64,000 nucleotides of DNA from an uncultured Lachnospiraceae bacterium. Its GTDB lineage: Bacteria > Bacillota > Clostridia > Lachnospirales > Lachnospiraceae. Position 1 is the first letter of the stretch, and each line of letters starts with the position of its first letter. The position numbers and the translations under genes are program-made. Positions 50,692 to 59,631 of this stretch are shown here, piece after piece. The DNA lies in assembly GCA_910579685.1 (NCBI GenBank), contig CAJTVN010000010.1:1-64000 (forward strand), read 5' to 3'. A model generated the notes under the pieces. That model worked only from the letters and a program-made list of their open reading frames with translations, ran no database searches and was not told where the DNA came from.

Positions 50692-51774
50692 TTAAGCGCC
50701 TGTGATATCCAGCGCATGCATATAGGCGTCAGACCCCCTTGCACAGGTAAGCGTAAGCTTGCTTCCGCTTACCAGAACCTTGCAATTTGTAACGCTCCTT
50801 ACGCAGTCAAGCTTTAACTCCATCTGGCCCTGGGGCGTATCCAGAAACAGAATGTTCTCCGTGGATTTGCTTCCCACCGTGCCGGTTACCGTGGCCGGAG
50901 AAGAGGTGTCGATTTCCACGCTCTGATAGCCGTCCTTGTTTCCCGTAACCACGGCGGCGTGCATATAGGCGTCGGAGCCCCGGTAAACGGATACGGTCAG
51001 CTTATTGCCCGGGGTCAGAACCATTCCTCCTCTGGAATCCGTGTCTGCGTCAATCACAATCTGCATCTCCCCGTCATTTGTTTTCAGGTACAAAAGATCC
51101 GCCGCCCTGGTGTTGTCGGAGACCTTGCCCGTTACGGTGGACGTGGACGCATTTATGGCGGAAGCCGGCGCAGGCGTAAGCCCGGATGAGTTGCTTCCCG
51201 TGTTGGATAAGCCGCTTGTTCCCCCCGTCCCGTCGGAAATACTCACCGCATGCATGTAGGCGTCGGAACCCCTGGCACAGGTGATGGAATAACTTTTTCC
51301 CGCTATCAGCACCGAGCATCCGCTGATATTCGTGGTGGGATCCAGCTTGATCTCCATCTGCCCCTGAGGCGTATCCACATACAGGATATCGCTCTTCGTA
51401 TCCTCCGAGAGCGTCCCCGTCACGGTAGCCGTGGTGGAAGCGTCAACGGAAACCGAAGATGCCTGCGCTTCTCCGGTGATCTTAACCGCATGCATATAGC
51501 CGTCTGAGCCGTGGGATACCGAAACGCTGATTTTCTTGTCCGGCAGCAATATCTTGCAGGCGCTGGTATCCGTTCCGCTATCCAGCTTGATCTCCATGTC
51601 GCCCTCCCTGGTGGAAAGCTTCAGGATATCCGAGGTGGTTCCCGACAGAACCGTGCCCTCCACCGTCGCCACTACCTCGGCGGCCAGCGCCTTTATCGCA
51701 TTTGCCGGAAGCAGCGCCATTCCAAGCGCCAGGCAGACGGCAATGAACTGTTTTGCGTTTTGTATTTTTCTCAT
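50692..51774 (-). CDS. Secreted protein with four copies of an unrecognised beta repeat
   Basis: A 360-residue protein with a signal peptide (basic MRKIQNAK, hydrophobic FIAVCLALGMALL, cleavage after AAE-type residues near 32). The mature part is four repeats of about 65 residues, near 37-101, 115-181, 211-278 and 294-360. Each begins VTGT/VEGT, contains a QGQMEIKLD-like strand and ends RGSDAYMHAV or a variant; a Ser/Gly/Pro-rich linker separates repeats 2 and 3. The strand pattern suggests OB-like barrels. I do not recognise the domain. ATG 51774 has GGAGG 7 bases upstream. It lies 39 bp before rnfC on the same strand. Confidence 0.8.
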   Translation of the reverse strand: MRKIQNAKQFIAVCLALGMALLPANAIKALAAEVVATVEGTVLSGTTSDILKLSTREGDMEIKLDSGTDTSACKILLPDKKISVSVSHGSDGYMHAVKITGEAQASSVSVDASTTATVTGTLSEDTKSDILYVDTPQGQMEIKLDPTTNISGCSVLIAGKSYSITCARGSDAYMHAVSISDGTGGTSGLSNTGSNSSGLTPAPASAINASTSTVTGKVSDNTRAADLLYLKTNDGEMQIVIDADTDSRGGMVLTPGNKLTVSVYRGSDAYMHAAVVTGNKDGYQSVEIDTSSPATVTGTVGSKSTENILFLDTPQGQMELKLDCVRSVTNCKVLVSGSKLTLTCARGSDAYMHALDITGA

Positions 51775-51871
51775 TATCGTGCCTCCATTTCCTGTCATCC
51801 GTAGATTAGCTTAACGCATTATGTGAACTCATCATACAATATCTGACAAGGAAAAGCAATACATGCTTTTG

Positions 51872-52735
51872 TCAGATGATCTCTCCAAAGTAGCTCTTGT
51901 AGCCCTCTCCGTAGATCTCGGAAGCGCTTGAGACAATCATGAATGCGGAGGAATCCTCCTGCTTTACGATCTCTTCCACCTTGTGGGCCATCTGCTTTTT
52001 TACCACGCACATAATCACCTTTTTTTCTACATTTTTGTAAGCGCCGCTTCCCTCCAGATAGGTTACGCCCACATCCAGATCCGTAAGAATCCGGGGTGTT
52101 ATGGCCTCCGCCTTGTCGCTGATGATATAAATCAGCTTTGCGCCGTCTCTTCCATACAGCACCATATCCATCACGGCCGAGGTGGCGATGACAGAGATGA
52201 TGCTGTACATAACGGAATCCAGATTCCCGAACACAAAGCCGCTGGCCCCGATAATGACCGCATCCATCATCAGCATCAGAGAGCCTGTTTTCAGGTGAGG
52301 AATGCGCTGACGCAGGCATTTGATAATAATATCCGTCCCGCCCGTAGTCGCACTGTTTCTCAAAACAATCCCGAGGCCGGCGCCATTTAGGATTCCGCCA
52401 AACAAAGCGCCAAGCATGGGCTCCATGGTCAAGGGCTTTGTAAGGGCAAAGAGATTCGCAGACAGCGATACCACCAGGATCGCATACAGCGTGGACACCG
52501 TGAATTTCCATCCGAATTTCCAGATTCCCAGACAGATCACCGGAATGTTGAGAAACAGATAGATCGTACCGGTTTCAACGGACAGAAGCCGGTTCAGCAT
52601 AACGGAAAGACCGGTAAAGCCTCCGGGCGCCAGATCATTGGGATCCACAAACAGGCTGACTCCGGCTCCATACAGTGCGCAGGCAAAAGTTATCGCTATA
52701 TATTTTCTTATTCCAAGATGACTTTGACTATTCAT
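51872..52735 (-). CDS. YitT-family membrane protein (DUF161 + DUF2179)
   Basis: A 287-residue protein with five or six membrane segments (first IAITFACALYGAGVSLFV). The YitT opening FVDPNDLAPGGFTGLSVMLN is present near 35, and RNSATTGGTDIIIKCLRQ near 150 is the other hallmark. The cytoplasmic C-terminus is DUF2179 (AEAITPRILTDLDVGVTYLE, then EIYGEGYKSYF). The function is unknown; a transport or sensing role is often proposed. ATG 52735 fits AAAGGA at 8 bases; ATG 52744 and 52774 are in frame but poorly placed. Confidence 0.88.
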   Translation of the reverse strand: MNSQSHLGIRKYIAITFACALYGAGVSLFVDPNDLAPGGFTGLSVMLNRLLSVETGTIYLFLNIPVICLGIWKFGWKFTVSTLYAILVVSLSANLFALTKPLTMEPMLGALFGGILNGAGLGIVLRNSATTGGTDIIIKCLRQRIPHLKTGSLMLMMDAVIIGASGFVFGNLDSVMYSIISVIATSAVMDMVLYGRDGAKLIYIISDKAEAITPRILTDLDVGVTYLEGSGAYKNVEKKVIMCVVKKQMAHKVEEIVKQEDSSAFMIVSSASEIYGEGYKSYFGEII

Positions 52736-52753
52736 ATCCTCCATCCTTTCCGG

Positions 52754-52796
52754 TAAAAAGACAAAAGTCCGCATACTGCTTATAGTATGCAGACTT
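52754..52796 (-). terminator. Terminator of ilvA
   Basis: Minus strand: AAGTCTGCATACT pairs with AGTATGCGGACTT (13 bp, one G-T pair; 52796-52784 with 52777-52765), followed by TTGTCTTTTT. It ends ilvA just before yitT. Confidence 0.85.
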
Positions 52797-52828
52797 CCTG
52801 TGTAATTATCAGTTCCAAAGATCCTTTG

Positions 52829-54052
52829 TCAGATATTGGTCCGAACCACCTTGGGCTGATAGCCGTTCTCTTTCAGAGCGTCGATAATCTGGTTTTTGTG
52901 CTCTGTACCAAAGGCTTCCAGAGTGATACGAAGTTCCACCGCTGCATTTCTGTTGATAGAGACAAACTGGTTGTGCTCCAGCTTTATGACGTTACCGTTT
53001 TCCTTTGCAATCACATCCGCCACCCGGGAAAGCTCGCCCGGTTTATCGGGAAGAAGCACGGAAACCGTAAAAATCCGGTTTCGCAGGATGAGTCCCTGCT
53101 GAACCACGCTGGACATGGTGATCACATCCATATTTCCGCCGCTTAAGATCGCAACCGCCTTCTTTCCCTTCAGATCCAGATGCTTCAGGGCTGCCACCGT
53201 CAGCAGGCCGGAATTTTCCACCACCATTTTATGGTTTTCCACCATGTCAAGGAACGCAACCACCAGCTCCTCGTCCTCCACGGTGATAATGTCGTCCAGA
53301 TTTTCACTAAGATAAGGAAAAATACTGCTTCCCGGCGTCTTCACAGCCGTACCGTCCGCAATGGTGCTGACCCTGGGGAGAGTCACCACCCTGCCCTGCT
53401 TTAGCGATTCCTTCAGACAGGCGGCCCCCGCCGGCTCCACGCCGATCACCCGGATCTTGGGATTTAAGAGCTTTGCCAGAGTGGAAACTCCCGTGGCCAG
53501 CCCGCCGCCCCCTACGGGAACCAGAATGTAATCCACCAGGGGAAGCTCCTTAAAAATCTCCATTGCGATGGTTCCCTGTCCTGTGGCCACCGCCGGATCG
53601 TCAAACGGGTGAATAAAGGTGTAGCCGTTCTGCTGCGCCAGCTCCAGGGCATGGCCGCACGCCTCGTCGTACACGTCCCCGAAAAGCACAACCTCCGCGC
53701 CGTATCCCTTGGTCCGGTTTACCTTGATCAGAGGCGTCGTGGTGGGCATTACGATAACCGCCCGCACTCCGTAGCACTTTGCCGCATAGGCGACGCCCTG
53801 GGCATGGTTTCCGGCAGAGGCCGTGATCAATCCCTTCTCCCGCTCCTCACCGGAGAGCGTGCTCAGCTTATAGTAGGCCCCCCTCAGCTTGTAAGCCCCT
53901 GTAAACTGCATGTTTTCCGGTTTCAAATACACTTTTCCCCCGGTCTGGGCGCTGTAAAAATCGCTGTAGACCAGTTTTGTCTCCTGGGTCACCTTCCTCA
54001 CGACCTCGGAAGCTTCCTCAAATTTCTCAAGCGTAAGCATAATTCCTTCCAT
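52829..54052 (-). CDS. ilvA: Threonine ammonia-lyase
   Basis: A 407-residue PLP enzyme forming 2-oxobutyrate and ammonia from threonine. The PLP lysine lies in QFTGAYKLRGAYYKL near 48, the cofactor loop in TASAGNHAQGVAYAA near 75, and GGGGLATGVSTLAK near 180 binds the phosphate. The C-terminal 80 residues are an ACT-type domain (FTVSVLLPDKPGELSRVADV). This is the short TdcB-like type with a single ACT domain rather than the two-domain anabolic form, so either role is possible. ATG 54052 has GGAGG 6 bases away. It is 16 bp after ftsY. Confidence 0.93.
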   Translation of the reverse strand: MEGIMLTLEKFEEASEVVRKVTQETKLVYSDFYSAQTGGKVYLKPENMQFTGAYKLRGAYYKLSTLSGEEREKGLITASAGNHAQGVAYAAKCYGVRAVIVMPTTTPLIKVNRTKGYGAEVVLFGDVYDEACGHALELAQQNGYTFIHPFDDPAVATGQGTIAMEIFKELPLVDYILVPVGGGGLATGVSTLAKLLNPKIRVIGVEPAGAACLKESLKQGRVVTLPRVSTIADGTAVKTPGSSIFPYLSENLDDIITVEDEELVVAFLDMVENHKMVVENSGLLTVAALKHLDLKGKKAVAILSGGNMDVITMSSVVQQGLILRNRIFTVSVLLPDKPGELSRVADVIAKENGNVIKLEHNQFVSINRNAAVELRITLEAFGTEHKNQIIDALKENGYQPKVVRTNI

Positions 54053-54068
54053 AGCTTTCCTCCAAACT

Positions 54069-55007
54069 CTATTCCTGCAAAGCCTCCTGCTCCTCCAGCG
54101 CAAACAGGGCGTTTACAAACAGCTCCGGATCAAACTTCTGCAGATCCTCAATCTTTTCCCCAACGCCGATGTATTTCACCGGAATATGAAGCTCGGACTG
54201 GATTGCCACCGCGATTCCTCCCTTTGCCGTTCCGTCCATTTTGGTGAGGATAATGCCGGTAAGCTCCGCCGTCTCCCCGAACTCTCTCGCCTGATTTAAA
54301 GCGTTCTGTCCGGTGGTGCCGTCCAGAACCACGAGATTTTCCCTGTGGGCGTCCGGAAACTCCCTGTCAATGATCCGGTTGATCTTCTTGAGCTCCTCCA
54401 TGAGATTCTTTTTGTTGTGAAGGCGCCCCGCCGTATCGCACACAAGCACATCCGCATGGCGGGCCTTAGCCGCATTAACCGCATCATACACCACGCTGGC
54501 GGGGTCGGCCCCCGCAACGCCTCCGATCATATCCACCCCGGCCCTGTCCGCCCAGGTACTGAGCTGCTCCCCGGCAGCCGCGCGGTAGGTATCCGCAGCC
54601 GCAATCAGCACCTTTTTCCCCTGGCCCTTTAAGATGGCCGCAAGCTTTCCCACCGAAGTCGTCTTCCCCACACCGTTAACGCCGATTACGAGGATCACGG
54701 ACTGCCTGTTTTCAAATTCATAGGCCGTCTGCCCCACCTGCATCTGCTCCTTGATGCTCTGGATCAGAAATTCCCGGCACTCTCCCGGTTCCTTAATGTG
54801 ATTCTCTTTTACCTGCGTCCTTAAACGCTCCAGGATCTTCTGTGTGGCGTTCACCCCGATATCCCCCATAATGAGGGTCTCCTCCAGCTCCTCATAAAAA
54901 TCCTCGTCAATCGATGAGAAACCGCCAAACACGGAATCGATTCCGTTTACGATATTGTCCCTGGTTTTGCTAAGGCTTTCCTTCAGCCTGCTGAAAAATC
55001 CTGCCAT
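54069..55007 (-). CDS. ftsY: Signal recognition particle receptor FtsY
   Basis: A 312-residue SRP GTPase that docks ribosome-nascent-chain complexes at the membrane. The N domain (SLSKTRDNIVNGIDSVFGGF) is followed by the G domain: G1 GVNGVGKTTSVGKLA near 110, DTYRAAAGEQL near 136, DTAGRLHNKKNL near 190 and TKMDGTAKGG near 250. The long acidic A domain of E. coli FtsY is absent, as usual in Firmicutes. Its ATG shares a base with the smc stop. Confidence 0.97.
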   Translation of the reverse strand: MAGFFSRLKESLSKTRDNIVNGIDSVFGGFSSIDEDFYEELEETLIMGDIGVNATQKILERLRTQVKENHIKEPGECREFLIQSIKEQMQVGQTAYEFENRQSVILVIGVNGVGKTTSVGKLAAILKGQGKKVLIAAADTYRAAAGEQLSTWADRAGVDMIGGVAGADPASVVYDAVNAAKARHADVLVCDTAGRLHNKKNLMEELKKINRIIDREFPDAHRENLVVLDGTTGQNALNQAREFGETAELTGIILTKMDGTAKGGIAVAIQSELHIPVKYIGVGEKIEDLQKFDPELFVNALFALEEQEALQE

Positions 55008-58000
55008 TAATCATCCAACTCCTTATCTATCAAATTCACGCTTACCAGGGTGGAGACACCCTTCTCCTGCATGGTGATTCCATACAGCCGGTCCACCTGC
55101 TCCATGGTTCCCCTCCTGTGGGTGATCACGATAAACTGCGTGCTCCTGGTCAGTTTATGTAAATAGCGGGCAAATCTGGATACATTGCTCTCATCCAGCG
55201 CAGCCTCAATCTCGTCAAGCAGGCAGAAGGGGGAAGGCTTCAGATTCTGTATCGCAAACAGAAGCGCTATGGCCGTAAGGGCCTTTTCCCCGCCGGAGAG
55301 CTGCATCATATTCTGAAGCTTTTTTCCGGGCGGCTGGGCTATGATCCGGATCCCCGCTTCCAGGATATCTTCCTCCTCCATGAGCTCCAGGGTTCCTTTT
55401 CCTCCGCCGAACAGTTCCTTGAAGACCTTGTCAAACTCATGGCTGATCTGTGCGAATTTCTCGTTAAACTGCTTTCGCATCGCCGTATCCAGTTCTTCGA
55501 TGATCCCCTCCAGCGTCTTTTCCGCCTCCACCAGGTCGTCATGCTGATTCTTGAGAAACCCGTAACGCTCCATCAGATTTTTGTAATCCTCGATTGCGTT
55601 TACATTCACGTCCCCGAGCTTTCGGATCTGATCTTTCAGTGCGGAAATCTCCTTTTTCATGACCCCAAGGTCATTCATCGCCTCATCGCGCAGAGCGGCC
55701 GCATCCGAAAGGGTAATCTCGTACTCGTCCCACATATAATTGATCTGGGATTCCAGCATTTCCTGAAGCTTCTCCCTCTGGGCGTTCAGACGGTAAACCT
55801 CCTTGTCAAGGGCTGTCATCCGCTGGGAGAGAGATTCCCTGTCGTTAAAAAAGTTTTTCTGTCTGGCGGCAAGTTCTTCCTTCCTCCCCATATCCTCCTT
55901 AAGACGAATCTGGGCGTCGCTCTGGGTGGTATGGGAGGCTGCGATGGTCTGCTGAATCTGCGTGATGCTGCCTTCTTTGTTTTTGATATCCTCCCCGCTC
56001 TTTAACAGGCCCTCCTCAATCTCTGCAAGTTCCTCCAGAAAACGCTGGATCTCTCCCCCGATACGGTCTGCGTTCTGCTGATGGAAACCCTGCTGCTGGA
56101 GCATCTTTTCCACTTCCACATCCCAGGAAGCGGCGTTCTGGGATTCCTCGGATTCCTCCGCCCTCTTTTCGTCAAGCTGCTTCTGGAATTCCTGGATCTC
56201 GGCCTCCACCTGCTTTTCCGTCTCCTCGGAAAGCCGCAGTTCTTTCTGAATTTCCTCCTTGCTTTCACGGATCTCCCGGATCTGGTTCTCGATCTCCCGC
56301 TCCTCTGCTTTCAGCTCCTGGGAACCTTCTGATGCCTCGTCCCTGCGCTCCCTTGCCTTGATCACATTTAAGCGGGCGGTGTTCTGTTCAATGAATTTCC
56401 TCTGCAGAGAAGCCTTGTCCTCCTCCAGGCCAAGGCGCAGCCTGTTTCGTTCGGCCTTGGTATCCTCTATCTCCTGAAGAAGGCCGTCGATCTCCTTCAG
56501 GTATTCCTTTACCCTGGCTTCCAGCTCCTCCATCTCTCTTCTTCGTCCCAGAAGATTGCTGCTGTTTTTAAACGTACCGCCGCTGATGGCGCCGCCCGGA
56601 ACAAGCATCTCCCCCTCCAGCGTAACCATGCGGATGCTGTATCCGTATTTTCTGGCAATCTTCACCGCATGGTCCACGTGATCCACCACCAAGATCCGGC
56701 CAAGAAGAGACTTCGCCACATTGCGGTATTTCGGATCCACTTTTGCCAGCTGGTCGGCTATGCCGATCACACCTTCTTCCTTAAGGGCCGGCTGATTTTT
56801 GAACTCCTGTGGGTTTGTAATGCTGGTAAGAGGAAGAAAGGTGGCCCTGCCGCCTTTGCTCTGCTTCAAAAAGGCGATCATTCGTTTGGCGGTATCCTCG
56901 TTGTCCGTGACAATATTCTGGATATTCCCCCCAAGAGCCGTCTCAATGGCCGTCTCGTACTTTTTATCCACTTTGATAATGTCCGCAACTACGCCAATGA
57001 TGCCCTTTTCCCGCTCCCTGTGCTCCATCACGCGCTTGATGCTGCCGCCGTAGCCCTCGTAGCGCTCGGTCAGGTTGGAGAGAGCCTCTAGCTGCGATTT
57101 TTTCTTGTGATAGCTGACCTGCGTGTCCCTGAGCTTCTGATCCTTTGCGGCAAGCTCGTCACGGATCAGGGAAAGCTTTTCCTCTTTTGACGCCTGGGAT
57201 TCGCCCAGCAAACGGATCTGTTCGTTGATCCGCTCAAACTCCTCCTCCAGCTCCTTCATGGCGGCTTCCTGATGGGCCTCGTCCGACTTCATGCGAAGAA
57301 GCCGGGACGTAAGCTCCGCCTTTCGAATATTGATCTGCTCCGTCATGGTATCGTAGCGGCCCAGCTTTGATTTGATGGTGGCTCTCGAGTTCAGGGCATC
57401 GATAATGGTATTTTTACCGCTTTCAATACGGTTATTCAGCTCCTCTATCACGCCCTGGACAGCCTCCAGACGCTCTCTTGCCTCATTCCTGGTCTTCTCA
57501 AGCTCGGCCGCCTGCCGGTCTATGATGTCCTTATCTCTTAAAATCTCATCTTTGTCCCGGTTCTTTGTATCAATCTCCCTCTGAACCGTCTCTTTCCTGG
57601 AGAGCAGGTGCTGTTCATTGCTCTTAGCCGAATGGATCTGCTCCTTCAGAACATTGATTTCACCCTCCAGCTTTCCCCGCAGGACGCTGGTGTCTGTCAG
57701 TGCGGTGCGGCTCTTTTCAATCGTTTCATCGAGAAGCTCTATCTGCCCCTGTATCTGTTCATATTCTTCCTTAATTTTTTCGTATTGTGCGGTTGTGCTC
57801 TCCAGATCGCCGGCGGCAATCCCATACTTTTCCTCCACGGAGGCTGACTGCTCCTTAAGGCTGGCGTTCTCCATCAGAAACAGATTCACGTCCAGGCGCC
57901 TCAGCTCTTCCTTTTTTTTCAGGTAAACCTTTGCCGTCTCGGACTGCCTTTCCAGAGGGCCTGTCTGTTTTTCCAGCTCGGAGAGAATATCCTTCACGCG

Positions 58001-58567
58001 GACGAGATTCTGCTTTTCATCCTCCAGCTTTTTCTGGGCCGCCGCCTTTCTCCTCTTGAACTTTACGATTCCTGCCGCCTCGTCGAACAGCTCCCGCCGC
58101 TCCTCCGGCTTTCCGCTCAGAATCTTTTCAATCTGTCCCTGTCCGATAATGGAATAGCCTTCCTTTCCGATACCGGTATCGTAAAACAGCTCGTTCACAT
58201 CCTTGAGACGGCAGACGGTTCCGTTCAAGAGATACTCGCTCTCGCCGGAACGGTAAATCCGTCTGGCCACTGTCACCTCGTCGTAATCAATCGCAAGCTG
58301 GTGATCGGAGTTGTCCAGCGTGATCGCCACATAAGCGTACCCCAGAGGCTTTCTCATTTCTGTACCCGAAAAGATGACATCCTGCATGGAGGCCCCCCGC
58401 AGCTGCTTTACCCTCTGCTCTCCGAGCACCCAGCGCACCGCATCGGCCACATTACTCTTGCCGCTTCCATTCGGTCCCACAATTCCGGTGATACCGTTGT
58501 GAAACTGAAACACAATCTTATTGGCAAAAGATTTAAAACCATGTATTTCTATACTCTTAAGATACAT
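55007..58567 (-). CDS. smc: Chromosome segregation SMC ATPase
   Basis: An 1186-residue SMC. The N-terminal head has Walker A GPNGSGKSN near 32; two long coiled coils flank a hinge around residues 520-640 (GVVADIIKVDKKYETAIETA, then VPGGAISGG). The C-terminal head carries the signature LSGGEKALTAIALLFAI near 1090 and Walker B PFCLLDEIEAALDESN near 1115, then the H-loop FIVITHRRGTM. It organises and segregates the chromosome with ScpA and ScpB, which are not in the window. It overlaps ftsY by one base and follows rnc by 7 bp. Confidence 0.98.
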   Translation of the reverse strand: MYLKSIEIHGFKSFANKIVFQFHNGITGIVGPNGSGKSNVADAVRWVLGEQRVKQLRGASMQDVIFSGTEMRKPLGYAYVAITLDNSDHQLAIDYDEVTVARRIYRSGESEYLLNGTVCRLKDVNELFYDTGIGKEGYSIIGQGQIEKILSGKPEERRELFDEAAGIVKFKRRKAAAQKKLEDEKQNLVRVKDILSELEKQTGPLERQSETAKVYLKKKEELRRLDVNLFLMENASLKEQSASVEEKYGIAAGDLESTTAQYEKIKEEYEQIQGQIELLDETIEKSRTALTDTSVLRGKLEGEINVLKEQIHSAKSNEQHLLSRKETVQREIDTKNRDKDEILRDKDIIDRQAAELEKTRNEARERLEAVQGVIEELNNRIESGKNTIIDALNSRATIKSKLGRYDTMTEQINIRKAELTSRLLRMKSDEAHQEAAMKELEEEFERINEQIRLLGESQASKEEKLSLIRDELAAKDQKLRDTQVSYHKKKSQLEALSNLTERYEGYGGSIKRVMEHREREKGIIGVVADIIKVDKKYETAIETALGGNIQNIVTDNEDTAKRMIAFLKQSKGGRATFLPLTSITNPQEFKNQPALKEEGVIGIADQLAKVDPKYRNVAKSLLGRILVVDHVDHAVKIARKYGYSIRMVTLEGEMLVPGGAISGGTFKNSSNLLGRRREMEELEARVKEYLKEIDGLLQEIEDTKAERNRLRLGLEEDKASLQRKFIEQNTARLNVIKARERRDEASEGSQELKAEEREIENQIREIRESKEEIQKELRLSEETEKQVEAEIQEFQKQLDEKRAEESEESQNAASWDVEVEKMLQQQGFHQQNADRIGGEIQRFLEELAEIEEGLLKSGEDIKNKEGSITQIQQTIAASHTTQSDAQIRLKEDMGRKEELAARQKNFFNDRESLSQRMTALDKEVYRLNAQREKLQEMLESQINYMWDEYEITLSDAAALRDEAMNDLGVMKKEISALKDQIRKLGDVNVNAIEDYKNLMERYGFLKNQHDDLVEAEKTLEGIIEELDTAMRKQFNEKFAQISHEFDKVFKELFGGGKGTLELMEEEDILEAGIRIIAQPPGKKLQNMMQLSGGEKALTAIALLFAIQNLKPSPFCLLDEIEAALDESNVSRFARYLHKLTRSTQFIVITHRRGTMEQVDRLYGITMQEKGVSTLVSVNLIDKELDD

Positions 58568-58574
58568 AAAGAAT

Positions 58575-59258
58575 TTATTTCTCCTCTTTTAAAAGCACTT
58601 CATAGGCCGCTTGCTGCTCCGCCGCCTTTTTGCTTCTTCCGATCCCCGTACTAACCGCCCTGTTATTGATCAGCGCCCTCACCACAAACTGCTTATCGTG
58701 CTCAGGCCCCGTCTCCTCCACAAGCTCATAGTGCACAACCCCTCCGGTTTTCTGCACGCGCTCCTGCAAAATACTTTTGCTGTCATAAAAAAGCTGCTTG
58801 TTCTCCAGATCCGACAAAATGAAGTCCATAATAAATTTTTCGGCTCTCTCAAAGCCGCTGTCCAGGTAGATCGCCCCGATGATGGCCTCCATCACATCCG
58901 AAATAATGGAATCCCTGCCGCGGCCTCCGGTAGCCTCCTCGCCTTTTCCAAGGAGAATATAAGCTCCCAGATTCAGATCCTTCGCACAGAAGGCAAGTGC
59001 GGGCTCGCAGACCGTGGAGGAACGTCTCCTCGTCATCTCTCCTTCGGACATATCCGGATAATTCACAAAAAAGAATCTGCTGGATGCCAGTTCCAGCACT
59101 GCGTCCCCCAGAAACTCCAGTCTCTCGTAGTTGTGATATTTATTGATTTTCTGTTCATTGGAAAAGGAGCTGTGCGTCAGCGCCTGACAAAGCAGCGCCT
59201 TGTCCTTAAACTCATACCCTATCTTCTTTTCCAGCTTTCTGCTGTCAGCTGCAAGCAT
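58575..59258 (-). CDS. rnc: Ribonuclease III
   Basis: A 227-residue double-stranded-RNA endonuclease that processes rRNA and mRNA. The catalytic signature NYERLEFLGDAVLEL is near 40, with the second acidic cluster in DVMEAIIGAIYLDSGFE near 110. A C-terminal dsRNA-binding domain follows (SILQERVQKTGGVVHYELVE, then GRSKKAAEQQAAYEVL). AGAAGGA precedes the ATG. It is encoded with smc and ftsY, a standard Firmicute arrangement. Confidence 0.97.
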   Translation of the reverse strand: MLAADSRKLEKKIGYEFKDKALLCQALTHSSFSNEQKINKYHNYERLEFLGDAVLELASSRFFFVNYPDMSEGEMTRRRSSTVCEPALAFCAKDLNLGAYILLGKGEEATGGRGRDSIISDVMEAIIGAIYLDSGFERAEKFIMDFILSDLENKQLFYDSKSILQERVQKTGGVVHYELVEETGPEHDKQFVVRALINNRAVSTGIGRSKKAAEQQAAYEVLLKEEK

Positions 59259-59328
59259 ATCCTTCTAACCTCATTCAGAAACTTTGACAGGCCAATCACT
59301 CAGTAAAAATCCGCCTGTCATGAACAAA

Positions 59329-59353
59329 CGCCGACACGCTTTGCGGGCCGGCG
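59329..59353 (-). terminator. Hairpin between acpP and rnc
   Basis: Minus-strand stem of 11 positions with one mismatch (59343-59353 with 59329-59339) and a tri-A loop, followed by TTTG. It lies in the 126-bp gap and may partly terminate acpP transcripts, giving more ACP than RNase III. Confidence 0.5.
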
Positions 59354-59384
59354 CTGCTAAATTGACCGTTTTACCAACTCTTAT

Positions 59385-59615
59385 TTAATTAACAGCATTT
59401 TTAATTAAGTTAACCGCTTCTTCCACCGTGGTGATCTTTTCCGCTTCTTCCGGGGGAACCTCGATCCCAAACTCTTCCTCTATCCCCATGACAATCTGAA
59501 AAACATCCAGGGAATCAGCTCCCAGGTCATCCATGAATGTGCTTTCCATAGTGATTTCGTCAGGATCCACGCTCAGTACGCTTGCAATTACCTCTTTTAA
59601 TTTTTCAAATTCCAT
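59385..59615 (-). CDS. acpP: Acyl carrier protein
   Basis: A 76-residue ACP for fatty acid synthesis. The phosphopantetheine serine is in DDLGADSLDVFQIVM near 35; the rest is acidic and helical as usual (VDPDEITMESTFMDD, EEFGIEVPPEEAEKI). Length is standard. It lies 16 bp after plsX, linking acyl carrier supply with phospholipid synthesis. Confidence 0.97.
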   Translation of the reverse strand: MEFEKLKEVIASVLSVDPDEITMESTFMDDLGADSLDVFQIVMGIEEEFGIEVPPEEAEKITTVEEAVNLIKNAVN

Positions 59616-59631
59616 CGTTACATTTCCTTTC

